A stretch of 64,000 nt of DNA, taken from the NCBI GenBank assembly GCA_009733575.1, contig ML769535.1:1-64000 (forward strand), written 5' to 3'. Made by a program: the position numbers and the translations under genes. Of the stretch, positions 52,946 to 63,563 are shown piece after piece (position 1 is the stretch's first letter; every line of letters begins with the position of its first letter). Under the pieces are notes generated by a model, which saw only the letters and a program-made list of their open reading frames with translations, had not been told where the DNA came from and did no database searches. This stretch comes from Gymnopus androsaceus JB14 (Eukaryota > Basidiomycota > Agaricomycetes > Agaricales > Omphalotaceae).

Positions 52946-55845
52946 CTACAAGCTCATAAAAAACTCTAGTTCCTCTGCAAGACTACACACAGCATTAACA
53001 TTGTGAACATCAATCCAGCTTCTTGCAGTAAAATCAAAGAGATTTTCAAGGGAGATGGACAATTGTGAAGGAAATGTAAGAGAATAGATGTCTGCATCAT
53101 CATCATCATCAGCCATTGCCTCCATGTTGGAAGTAATCTCCTGGAATTCATCCTCAACTTCTGTGTCATTTATACCAATGTCTGAGCTGGTGGCAGTAGT
53201 ATGGCTGTCTGTGGGTGCTTCAGGTGATTCTGAGGACAGTGATATTATTGGTGCCATAGACTTGGAAGCCTCCTGCATCTTTGCTAGCCGCTCCTCTCTG
53301 GCAAGTCCAAACTCTTGCTTCACCCTCTTTGCTAGATGTTCATCCCAAACATGCATCTTTATCTCAGCAAGTAATGTGAGGGTTTTCGTGCCCAATCTGT
53401 TGCGAAGCTTGGTGAGAGTGTTGCCAAAAATGCTGAACAGATGTTCACATGAAGCTGAATTTGCACATATAGAAAAAATATGCAATGCTAGCCTGACAAG
53501 CGGTTCTGGAGTAGAACTGACTAGTCCATTCCAAAACTCAGTAGGGTCAGGACTAGTATTCTAGAAACATATGCAGTGAGTACAAGTTGAAGTTGTTATT
53601 TCATAGTGATATACACATTCTCTTGAGCCATCCTATTAATAACAGCCTGGAACTGAGGAGCACCACTGAATGGTCCCGTCTCAGTATAATAATCATTCAA
53701 GTTCCGAAAAATTAAAGTTGAACTATAGTCCTCATTGCCCCTGGTAAAGAATTGGGCATAAAGGCGGGTGAAGAGTGTGAGGACACCAGCTCTATTGAAA
53801 TAGTGAAGACTTTGGCTGAAAGGTGACTCCATGAATGGATTCAATAGGACAGCTGCAATAAGAACCTCCTGATCACATTTCTTCCACTGTGATTCAAGGC
53901 TATTCAGGACAGCAGTGCGGATGTAATTTTCAACTGGGTCATGCATGTTGTTGAAATGGTGATACAAGACTCCAAATGTAAGGAGCACTTCATCAAGCCT
54001 ACAAAATGCACTTTGTATGATGTTTGCAGCAATAGCAAGAGGTTCAAGATGATTTTTGATTCTATATAGATTGAAATCATCAGCTACCATGCATTGTGTA
54101 TGGTGTATACATACCTGACAAGTGCAAGCCAAAAATCATGCTTTTCAATCAATTTAATCATTGCTGCCGCCTTTTCCTTTGATTTTTTGTCACCAGTGAT
54201 AATTTGACTTTCAGAGAGCATCTGATCTCTTGTGATTGTAAATTCCAAAGTTGCCTGCATTTCCAAAAGGCGGCGAAAAGCCAAGTAATGACTTGTCCAC
54301 CTTGTCAAGACTGCACGGATGACTGTAACCACAGGCACATTGGCAGAAACCTGTGCATCCTGGATTAATGCAAGCACATATGTTTTGCTTTGGATCCAAG
54401 TTATCAGCTCAGTTGCTTGTTTACTGAACTTCATAAAACCTTTGTCAACTTTGAAGTAATCACCAACTATAATGTTTATCTAGTATGTATACGTTAATTG
54501 AGATTGCAACATATAAGTTTAACAAAGTTACATACCTGGTGGGCAAAGCAGTCAGGTGCTACTAGTGAAGGTTGTTGCTGAACTAAAAGTTTCCATGCCT
54601 TTCTTGATTCTCCAGATGCATCAGCCGTAAAAGCTACAACATTAACATTCCATACGGTTTCTAGCTCTCTTATTACCTCAAGCATCAACTTCAGGAGGTT
54701 GTGCTGTCTTCTGCTCCTTTGAGGCATCATGTACACATACCCTCCGGACCTAAAACTTATAAGTCCTTTCTATGGTGTTCTTAAAAAATCAAAAATACCT
54801 TTCTGTTTGCTGTTATCATGAAAGCAATCAAATGATGATGATTCAATCCAGACCACCCATCACATTGAGCTGTAACATTAGCACTATTTGCTTGAGCAGC
54901 AAGCTGAGCATGTTCTCGGAAAGACTGAGCCAATTTTGGCAGAAGGTGATTTGTCAAGACTTTCCGAGTGGGAATTTTTGCATAAGGCATAAACTCCTGG
55001 ATCAGAGCACGAAACTCTGGATTCTCAACCCAGGAGAGAGCAAACCCAGCAGAAGCAGTGAGCCAGGTAATCCGCTCCTCAAACTGAGCTTGCTGTGCTG
55101 CATTCCACTGTGGAGCGCTGTGATGGGAACTTGTTTGGGAACGCTTTCATGAAATACTAGCATGGGGATCCGCCAGTGGCACTGCAAGATCTGAGCTTGC
55201 ACCAAGTGATGATACTGAATCAGATAGTGCAAGACTTGCAAAGCTAAGTGCAGGTGATGGCAGTTCAAATGAACCAGGATTATGAGATTGCATCCCCATG
55301 AGCAGCATGGGAGGCTGTGATTGTGGAAAATATGGGGATGGACCTCCAGCTACAGGCATGGAGTGCTGAATAGTTGGCATTGGAGGTCCTGTCTGTCCTT
55401 GTTGTACTTTACTGTTAGCCTTTTCTGTATCTGCGCATTGCTTCACCAACAGTGGCACATTCCAACAGGTGTGTAAATGAGTATTCATTGTAGAACCCCA
55501 GGCTTGTATCACTACTGGTGTATTAAACACTGGAAGAACATGAGTGTCAGTGAGCAGAAAAATTGTAATGATACTGACACTGCCGGATGATCATCTCTTT
55601 ATCATGGACAGATTGAATCAGTCCAGATACAAGCTGTTGGAAGCATAAATACAAGTGCAGAAGATAATGCATTTCCATACTTTTTGAGCATGTTCTGCTT
55701 TCTGAGCTTCAACAAGATGCGGGAAGCAATATTGACAAATGATTTTTGGTTTTCCATTCAATGTTGATGACATAGCAGCAGGGTCCTTGGATGCAAGCCC
55801 AGGATGATCAACAAAATAATCTCGGTACCAGCTGCGTCCAGACAT
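52946..55845 (-). CDS. hAT-superfamily transposase, multi-exon, one premature stop
   Basis: Starting at MSGRSWYRDY (55845), a BED-type zinc-finger-like segment (ICQYCFPHLVEAQKAEH) is followed by a low-complexity linker. The RNase H-like core comes next, with motifs HHHLIAFMITANRKVF, NVVAFTADASGESRKAW and PDCFAHQ. A helical insertion follows (LTRWTSHYLAFRRLLEMQ, then 54132-53596). The C-terminal dimerisation domain reads ASCEHLFSIFGNTLTKLRNR (about 53450), with an acidic tail to 52946. Introns of about 50-70 nt separate the blocks. A TGA near 55148 interrupts the linker. The rest looks preserved, so the copy was lost recently or the stop is bypassed by splicing. hAT enzymes generate 8-bp target duplications, as seen at three elements in this window. 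Confidence 0.85.
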
Positions 55846-55998
55846 ATTAGAGAATAAAGTGGGTTGCTTGTTCGCAACAGACTTTTGCAAGCTTGTTTTT
55901 GAAAAGGAGAAAAATTGGAGCTGATGTATTTTTGATGTGGAAGTATTACCACAAGTGTATTGAGAACATATTCAAGATTTTGGACTGATGCGAACTTA

Positions 55999-56130
55999 CA
56001 TCAGCAAAACCTGTATGTACTCCAGAGTGCTCTAGAGCTCTCCAGAGCTCCTGGAGCTTCTGGAGCAGCCAGAGCAAGGGTAGTAGCTCCAGAGTCCTCT
56101 GGAGTCCTCTGGAGCTCTCTAGAGACCACC
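55999..56130. mobile_element. Short TIR element of the CATCAGCAAAACCTG family, CCAGAGC subgroup, right end eroded
   Basis: Left end CATCAGCAAAACCTGT, preceded by TA. The interior is built of CCAGAG/CTCTGGAG words (tctagagctctccagagctcc). The right terminus is not recognisable, so the end is approximate. Confidence 0.55.
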
Positions 56131-57839
56131 CATCATTCAACAATTGTTTGTGCTACAGAGCGCCATTTAGTAATCAAGAGTTCTCACATTGTAACCATGC
56201 AATAATAGTAGCAAATGATATATATATTCATTTTCTGATCATTTTGCACATACAACAGGGTGTAGCCATTACATAAATGTCACCTGCCGAGTCCCCCAAC
56301 ATTTCCCAATGCTTCCAGTTCCCAATTTCTCCCTCCCTGACATCCTCCACCTCTATAACCCTTCAACCTTTCTGATACGTTATTGTAGTTGTACTGTTCT
56401 GATAGTAGCCAGAAGCTAGAATCTGAATCAGCACTGTTTTGTGCGAGGTTCTTTAGTGAGTTGTCAAGGATTCCTCCTTTGAATTAAGCCAAACTTGTTA
56501 AGTTGAAGTAAGACTTTGATTTCACAAAGTAGAACTTGTTAAAAGAAAGGGGGCTTTGCTTTTCAGCAAACAACAAGTTCTAGGAAATGCTTTACAGCAG
56601 GACAACAGGGGTTTTATGGCCAAGTGCCAATATAGGAGAACAATAGGACCAAGTGTCCAAAACAATAGGCCAAGTGCCTTTCAAAACAATGGGACCAAGT
56701 GTCCAAAACAATAAGACCAAGTGTCTTTTCAACCAAACAATGTTCACACTATAATTAGTGGGCCAACTTTTTATTGGAGAATTAAAGACCTGAGAGCGAC
56801 AAACTATCAACTCAAAGTAACTTTCTTCACAAACAGCTACCAGTGGAATTACTGCTGTTGCTTCACTGAAAGAACCCTGCAATTGGTTTTCACAATTGGT
56901 ACAGAAACCTCTGAGATTGTAGCCTTTGTGGGGAATACTAATCTGGGGAAAACACAACACACTGTGATCCCTTATATACCTACTGGGGCCTTTTCTATAA
57001 ATAGTAACTATGTACAGTAATATGGATCAATAAGCGAGATATGAGATGAGTAAGATGCAAAAATAGTGTTTGTAATACAGGGTATATCAGTCATCCAAAG
57101 GATCACTAAGCCTTTCATGTTTACTCAGCTTAAGGGCATTACTAACGTGTATCTGTAAGCACCTTTTGCTGTATCAATAAGCCAACTTGTTTTGTATGAA
57201 TCAGCATGCATATATGCTTACTGATCCATATCTTTATAACCACCAATTTAGATCCAGACTATAATCTAGCTTTAAGCCTAGTATGTCTCATGGACTACAC
57301 CTCCACTTGTGAACATATAAGTTCCCTTGAATATGCAATAACAAAGTCTAGCCTCATCTTGAGTGATCTATAGCAAATTCTAGAATCACCCTCATAGGAC
57401 TTTTAATGAAGTGCAGTGTGCGATATATGCATGTATACCATACACAATGCTACTCCAGTGGGTACAATAGACTGCAACATGCTTTGGCTAACAGTTTGGG
57501 ACTCACTATAGCCCTTAGGGTCCAAAATACAAAGTAGATATGCTTGAAATAGCAAGATCTAGATTATACAGGCCTGGCCATAAAACTGGCGTAATAACGT
57601 AGCTGATAATCAACTTTATCAAATGAATATAAAACTTACAGTGGGAGGAAACTTGAAGAATATTGCACTAAGTTGCAGTGCTGGAAAGAAAAAAGATACA
57701 AGCCCATGTCAAACTTTGAGCTCAACAGAGCTGCCTTTTATACAGATTCCTGAATATATTGACAGTTATATAAAGGCGTTGCAACCGTTGGCAACCCCTT
57801 CCTTTTAGATCACTTAATCAACATTTTCTGACAGTTGTA
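56131..57839. other. Unassigned, repeat-like; no gene seen
   Basis: A short tandem repeat lies at 56610-56745. Otherwise it is AT-rich sequence with only short frames. A TGTTAAGTTGAAG at 56498 could be an LTR start, but no matching end or duplication was found. Confidence 0.3.
56610..56745. repeat. Degenerate tandem repeat, about 20-40 bp unit
   Basis: Repeated words caataggaccaagtgtccaa and caataggccaagtgcc, four to five imperfect copies. Confidence 0.7.
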
Positions 57840-57959
57840 CATCAATTCTGTTAGCTCCCATAGCTTTGGAGCAGCCAGAGCAGTCAGAGCACTCCAGAGC
57901 ACTCCAGAGCATCAATTCAATGCTCTGACTGCTCTGGAAACATACAGGTTTTGCTGATG
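57840..57959. mobile_element. Short TIR element of the CATCAGCAAAACCTG family, CCAGAGC subgroup
   Basis: Right end CAGGTTTTGCTGATG. The left end is eroded (CATCAATTCTGTTAG). The duplication TA occurs at 57838-57839 and 57960-57961. The 120-bp interior has CCAGAGCA words on the left and TGCTCTGG on the right. Confidence 0.7.
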
Positions 57960-58765
57960 TAATCCAATGTCTGAGCAATTCCATTGAGGGTGTATTCAAC
58001 TAACACAAAGTTCACAGAACACCACAAAATATATATTCAGATTGATGCAAGGTAAATGCGATGTGCAAGACTCCGAGCAGTTCCATTTGTCACATGTGTA
58101 GATATATTCAAAATTCAATGAACCAGGATGAATACTGTAGAAACTAAGGATGAAGTCAGAAGAAATGGAATTCCGAATCACACAATACTGCGGGGCACGC
58201 ATAGGCGCTCATGAGTGCCAATCAAGGCCAAAGTCAAGTCATTTTTTGTCCACATTGACCGGCAATGACTAGTCATCAAAAAATGTCTTTGACTTTGGCC
58301 CATTGCCTGCAGTCCATCCAACACTGCCTCATACATGCTATGTACAAATCATTCAAACGGCATCACTGCAAACATCTTCTGTTTTGCAGCTTCTCCTGTT
58401 GCAGGACCTCGGAAACTACTATCAGACCTTGTCTGGTCAAGTGCCCTGAAACACGCTATGATTTTGAGCTCAAGTGTGCTATTTCGGACAGGGACGGTCG
58501 TGTGAATCAAAAAATTTGAAAAATGTTTTTTAAAAAAGCTAAAAATTCCAAAAAAAAATTCCTGAGTGCTGGCTCCTATGGTTTCTACATATGGAAACGA
58601 CCTGAAGTCATCTGGATCATCTATTGTGAAGAGTATAATCTCATGATGATGGGATACCAAAACAAAGGTATCATTTTTGTATGTATTAGACTTCTACTGG
58701 TAAGCTTTTTCTGTCTGCACTTCAACATTGTGCGTCTTCAGCTTTTCTCTCAAAATTTTGGTTCC
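57960..58765. other. Unassigned, with a foldback
   Basis: Apart from the foldback at 58226 only short frames are seen. A plus-strand stretch at 58370-58750 (RYDFELKCAISDRDGRVNQK, then KNSKKKFLSAGSYGFYIWK) reads protein-like over two frames, but I do not recognise it. Confidence 0.3.
58226..58300. repeat. Foldback, about 23-bp arms
   Basis: GGCCAAAGTCAAGTCATTTT at the left and its near-complement ending CTTTGACTTTGGCC at the right, with a loop of about 30 bases. Confidence 0.7.
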
Positions 58766-58955
58766 TAGGATGAAAGTTCCATCCCAGGATGCCTCAGGAT
58801 CTCCCAGGACACCTAGGATGACTAGGATACCTGAGGTGTCCAAAGTTTTACCCTTTTTCCTGGGCCAACTAGGATGCCTCAGGTTGCCTAAGAGGACTAG
58901 GTGACCTTAGATCCTCCTGGGCCCAAAACAGTTTTTGCTGAAGTTCTGGAAACCC
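58766..58955. mobile_element. Probable diverged member of the CATCAGCAAAACCTG family, CTAGGATG subgroup
   Basis: The interior carries repeated (C)CTAGGATG, CAGGATGCC and related words. The right end reads AAAACAGTTTTTGCTGAAG, close to the family terminus. The left end is unclear. Confidence 0.4.
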
Positions 58956-58979
58956 CGTTGCATTGAAATGCTGCCAAGC

Positions 58980-60749
58980 ATGTAGTACATGCCACTAGCA
59001 TAGAGCAAGCAGGGCCAAAGGGTACTGTTGGCAAATGGCATTTATTTGTGCCATATCTTTGTCAGACATGGCACAATGTGGAGCAGGCTGAGATAGTTGT
59101 TGATCATTGCATCTGTCCCATCTGAACAGAACATAAATGCAGCAAGAAATCCCCTACCCCAAAGGTCTCAAAGCATGATAGTGAATAAAAGAAGACCCTC
59201 ATAACATGTTGTATTATGGGTAGCGTTGATACCAATGAAGTTTGGACCCCATTCTCGGAAGCATTGTTGTTGATATTCTGTCTGAAAGATGAGAATGAAT
59301 GCGTCTGGAGCTATTCCAGATCCAGGGGAAGGCACATCACACTTTTGCTTGAAAAAGACATTTGTGCCTTTTTTTTTTTTTTGCAAAGATGCTCAACATG
59401 AAGTTCAACAGATCATGCATCAGAATCAGCAAGGTGAATATTATCCTGGTCAAGCCATTGCCAGATCTGTCAAATGTAATTAGAATTGATGAATTCACAT
59501 CATAAAGCTGGTTTTTCTGATGGATTAAGAGCATTTGACTCTGTATTTGAGCTCCCATGCATTTGCTTCAACTATTCAAAAAGCAGTAATCAAATTCCTA
59601 AGTCTGTTGAAGTAGAACAGAATAGCTCAAGGGGGTTCAAAGAATTTAGCACCCAACCAGGCCTAGGTTAGTTAGTCCAGCCCCCCAGCCCAAAAAAAAA
59701 ATTTTGACACCCTAAAGATTGACCTATTTTGACCACTTTTGGCAGTCTGGAAACTTCAAAATGTATATATCTTACACTACCTGTAAGTAAATAGCATCCA
59801 TTGTATAAATTACAGCCTTCCTACACCTTCTGGCTCCCATGTACTTACTTGCTTGCTTTGGCCTGTCAAAGCAGGACATATGAGGAGTATCACTGTATTA
59901 GTGTTTCAGAAGGAAAAATGGGATTTTTTATGGCTTATGGATGCTAAAAAAAGCTCAAATTGAAGGTACAGTGTCTTCTGACTCTGTAGAGAGCAATTTA
60001 TGATGAAATCTTATCTTGATATACCATATATGGGCGTGGGAATGCTTACGTAGTTAGTTAGTCCGCCAGCGAGGCTCAAGAAGAAAAAATCAACGTCCGG
60101 TCATTTTTTAAAAATTTTACACCCCCTTGGAATAGCTTACTACTTGCCGCGGTTCAACCCCCATTCACACAAGACCTGAAATTTCCACCCAGTCATCCTC
60201 TGGTACACATGTGTAGCAAATGTTTGCATTTCCGAGCTCATGAGTATGCTCCACCTTGTACAATCCAAGAACCTTTGAAGTTTCTGGATAGGTTTTCATG
60301 GTGAGGCAACACTGGCAGCCACCCTTGATCCTCTTGGTTCCTACTTTGTAGTTCCTCTGCATCTTTTCCTCCTTTTTGATACCCCCAGTCCCATTCCAGG
60401 CACAAATATAGATAGACTTCTCAAGCCAAACAGGGCTTTCATTTCTGTTCCGAGTGAAGTCTTTTCTGCGCAACTCAATAGTCTTTTCAGCCATCTCCCT
60501 CTTTAGCCATCTGTGGGCTGAATCCAATGAGTCCCAGAGGATCTGATAGCCATGGTCACGCTCATAATTGAAGCCTCCGATACTATTTAGATTAGCTATG
60601 GCGGAACACGACGTGTTTGATGCATTTAACGTGATTGAATTAGGCACGCGGAACTCCAATGATGTTTCGGTAATTGAATCTGCATCAGAAATTGGCTCTG
60701 GGGCGGCGCAAGAGGCGGGAAGAGGTGCATTTGCAGGCGGGATCGACAT
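58980..60749 (-). pseudogene. Mutator-like (MULE) transposase, split and decayed
   Basis: The 5' part (60749-60165) starts MSIPPANAPLPASC and contains a FAR1/WRKY-GCM1-like zinc-binding region (GCQCCLTMKTYPETSKVLGL, then EHTHELG). Further down the minus strand, 59386-59000 carries the MULE catalytic region with the typical N-A-T-H-N-T-T motif (GINATHNTTCYEG) and a following LRDLWGRGF. The two parts are separated by about 700 bases without a continuous frame, including an A/T-rich insertion-like stretch (59665-60130). Not functional. Confidence 0.7.
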
Positions 60750-61016
60750 TTGGGTGGTAGTAAACAGTCAGCTGAACAAAGTCACGCCAAAGGCCACATA
60801 TTCGAGGACAATAGCTCAATTCCTTCAAGCCAAACCATCTGACATAAGCCGAACTGGCTGAAATCCGAAAAAAGAGATGTCACGTGCATGGGGCAATTGA
60901 GCAAAAGCTCAGCTGGGAGCCATTAAATGCATCATTGGCGTTCAAGTCGGGTGGCGGCGAGGTGCCGTTTGGACCTAGATGGGAAGTGGAAAGAAAGGGT
61001 CAGTCAGAGTTATGAG
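60750..61016. other. Short spacer upstream of the MULE relic
   Basis: Nothing recognised; it could contain the MULE 5' flank. Confidence 0.3.
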
Positions 61017-61024
61017 ATCATGAT

Positions 61025-61510
61025 TAGTGTTGCCGCGGCTTGGGCGTTAGCCGGCTCGTAGCCGGCTACAACAGCTTCAAGCTGCTTCAAATTCTCAATT
61101 TTTAGTTCGCTCATACCGCAACTTACGAGGGGTTCTTTCGACTGCTCTTAGGTGTAGGAGCATGTCCAAGGTGAAAGCAATGCTCAAATGAACCAAAATT
61201 GCCTTGGGAACGTGCGACACGATGCACAGGCACAACAAAGTTTAATATATTTAATTGATATTTAAATGACATAATTTCTGGTCAACCATATTTTTGCCTC
61301 AATCAGTGTCGTACTGCGTCGTATGACAGCGCAGCAGCATAAGGGAGACTCGAGGATACAGATATATTGGTATAATGCATCTTAGTGCTGTCCTCACGCC
61401 AGTTTGTGAAAACTACCTTGAGCCGGCTGCAAGCTGGCTCATGAGCTGTCCAAGCTGTGAGCCGCAGCTTCTCAAGCCGGCTACCGGCTAGCCGAGCCGC
61501 GGCAACACTA
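61025..61510. mobile_element. Non-autonomous hAT-type element (486 bp)
   Basis: Left end TAGTGTTGCCGCGGCT and right end AGCCGCGGCAACACTA, an exact inverted repeat. The duplication ATCATGAT occurs at 61017-61024 and 61511-61518 (8 bp, typical of hAT). Subterminal words AGCCGGCT occur at both ends. Non-coding. Confidence 0.92.
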
Positions 61511-61518
61511 ATCATGAT

Positions 61519-62802
61519 CGACGAAGGAACACTGAAAGCGAATGGCGGAAAAAAAGTAAGAATTAGAAACGAAACCAAAGGAAGCAAGAGAAAAAGTCCC
61601 GATTGAATCCAACGCAACACTGCCAATACATGGCTCTAGGGCTGTAAAAACACCTTTACCCTCTCGCTCCCGCCCTTAGAGAACCCCCAAATCCGGAACT
61701 GGAAAACAAAACCCGCTATGTAAAACCACAAACCAAAGACACCGTGTTGAAACTCAGCCGAAACTAACCCAACGAAAAAACAAAGAAAGTATTGACAGGT
61801 GAAAACTCAAACAAAGCTCTATAAAACAACAACCACCAAGGACTGGTTGAAATGCAAAAACGCCATGCTCTCAAACATGCGTGCACGGCAAAATTACCCG
61901 AGACACTCCAAACCCTCATGACCCAACCACCGAATGGAAAAGAGCACTGTGAAACTTAAACTTTGCTGAGAATTCAATGTTTGCTGTCAAAATTGAATTA
62001 GTTGGTAAATACATGTTTTGTTGATGACTGATGAATCCTTTCTAGTAATGGAGCCAAGTATGGGTCATTGGGTCAATGAAAAATGCCAGTTGGTACATTT
62101 GTATTGTTTTGCATGTATGTGTATCATACTATATGAATTTAGAACATTTTACTACCAGTTTTTGGAGCATTGGGGAAGCTGGGAATTAATTCGGATGTGA
62201 ATGGAATGGCGAGTTGCGAACCATGGGTTGAAGCACTGATTAGTACCAGGCACCAACTTTTTCAAACTGGGGCTCAATTGGCCCCAGAACTTATCATAAC
62301 GAGGCTCGGTTTAAAAAAAGCGGGCCTGGTTTAAAATTCCCGGAACTAAACTAAGTTTGATAGATTGGGTCACCTGTGTAAATGCTGATAAGGCATATGA
62401 TAGCGCATAAAGGCTGTGATATTACGGCCTCCTGTGGCATCGGCCTTTACACAGGTCCGTGCTTGTGTACTAGGAAGATCTTTTGTTTCCGAGTCGCCTT
62501 TAAGTTGAAACACTGTGGCATACCAGCAACTAGGATGGTTTCTATTTTTAATTTCGCCAATGCTCCATATCTTCCAATATCTCCTTTCTTTGTGACAAGA
62601 AGCAGTGCTGCAATGTGATCTTCAAACACAAACCCCAACACTCCAAGACTAATATGTACACATGAACGGCAAACTTTATTGTCTCCGAGACTTTGGAAAG
62701 CCTATATATCGTGACACGGCTCAATGTGGAGTTAAATTTTCGGACCTCCCCGCCACCTCAGTATAAAGAAGCATCTTCTAAAACGTTCTATGTGCCCTCG
62801 TA
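61519..62802. other. Unassigned intergenic region
   Basis: No gene supported. An eroded family-like terminus (tgttttgttgatg, about 62012-62024) may mark another old element. Confidence 0.3.
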
Positions 62803-62944
62803 CATCAGCAGAACCTGGGTGAATGCTACAGCACCTATAGCAGCTTATAGCAATCCATAGCAGCCACAGCACTGTACAGTGCTGTGGAATGCTATGAGGT
62901 CCTATGAGGTCCTGTAAGATGCTGTAGGTTGACCGTTGCTCGAG
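62803..62944. mobile_element. Short TIR element of the CATCAGCAAAACCTG family, CATAGC subgroup
   Basis: Left end CATCAGCAGAACCTGGG, preceded by TA. The interior carries CATAGCA words on the left and GCTATG on the right. The right end is eroded (aggttgaccgttgctcgag, then TA). Confidence 0.6.
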
Positions 62945-63365
62945 TATTCTGACACCTGTCATTCCCAGCTGATGGATACGGCAACGGGGACCTTGGACGC
63001 TATTTAATCAACGGTTTTGACAAGTTCGACGTCTTTTCCTTCCCCCACTAAGCTCAACTTAACTCAGACTGTAAGTTCTGCTCTCTGGAATTTTTGACTT
63101 GGAGGCTCTAATTGTATATCTGATGACATCTTTTAGTCTCATTGAAGAAGTTTTCGATGACTGGTAGGAGGTTGCAGTTAATTAGTATACAATTTTACGC
63201 CAGTTGTGGGCCTGTTGGATGAGTTGAGTATGTATGTTGTAGTATTAGTAGTGTTTGGAATCGCCAATAAAATGATTTTATAAATATTTCGCTAGTATTT
63301 CGCTCTTGCCAGCCAGGGAATCAATTCAAAATGATAATATATTTGGTATTGAATCAATATTGAAT

Positions 63366-63529
63366 AGAACCCTGATGGCGGCGTTCCCGCGAAGTCCACA
63401 GCGATCCACAGCAACCCATAGCATCCCACAGTTCTGTACAGAGGGGTACCTTGCTATGGGTCCTATGAGTGCTGTGGGTTCTGTACAGAGCTGTACAGCT
63501 CTGTACAGAACACCCAGGTTTTGCTGATG
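63366..63529. mobile_element. Short TIR element of the CATCAGCAAAACCTG family, CTGTACAG subgroup
   Basis: Right end CCCAGGTTTTGCTGATG followed by TA. The interior has CCACAGC/CCATAGC words on the left and tandem CTGTACAG words on the right. The left end is eroded, so the start is approximate. It ends 34 bases before the start codon of the next gene. Confidence 0.65.
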
Positions 63530-63563
63530 TATCATCTCTTCCTAGTAACACATACGCACCACA

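Noticed and set aside
55999..56130. A complete MITE with both ends
   Set aside because: Only the left end is clear; the right end could not be matched, so boundaries were marked as approximate rather than claimed.
56498..57060. A further LTR starting TGTTAAGTTGAAG
   Set aside because: No matching CA end or 5-bp duplication could be found.
58349..58660. Minus-strand frame of 103 codons
   Set aside because: No motif, low-complexity F/K-rich stretch, and the opposite strand reads more protein-like.
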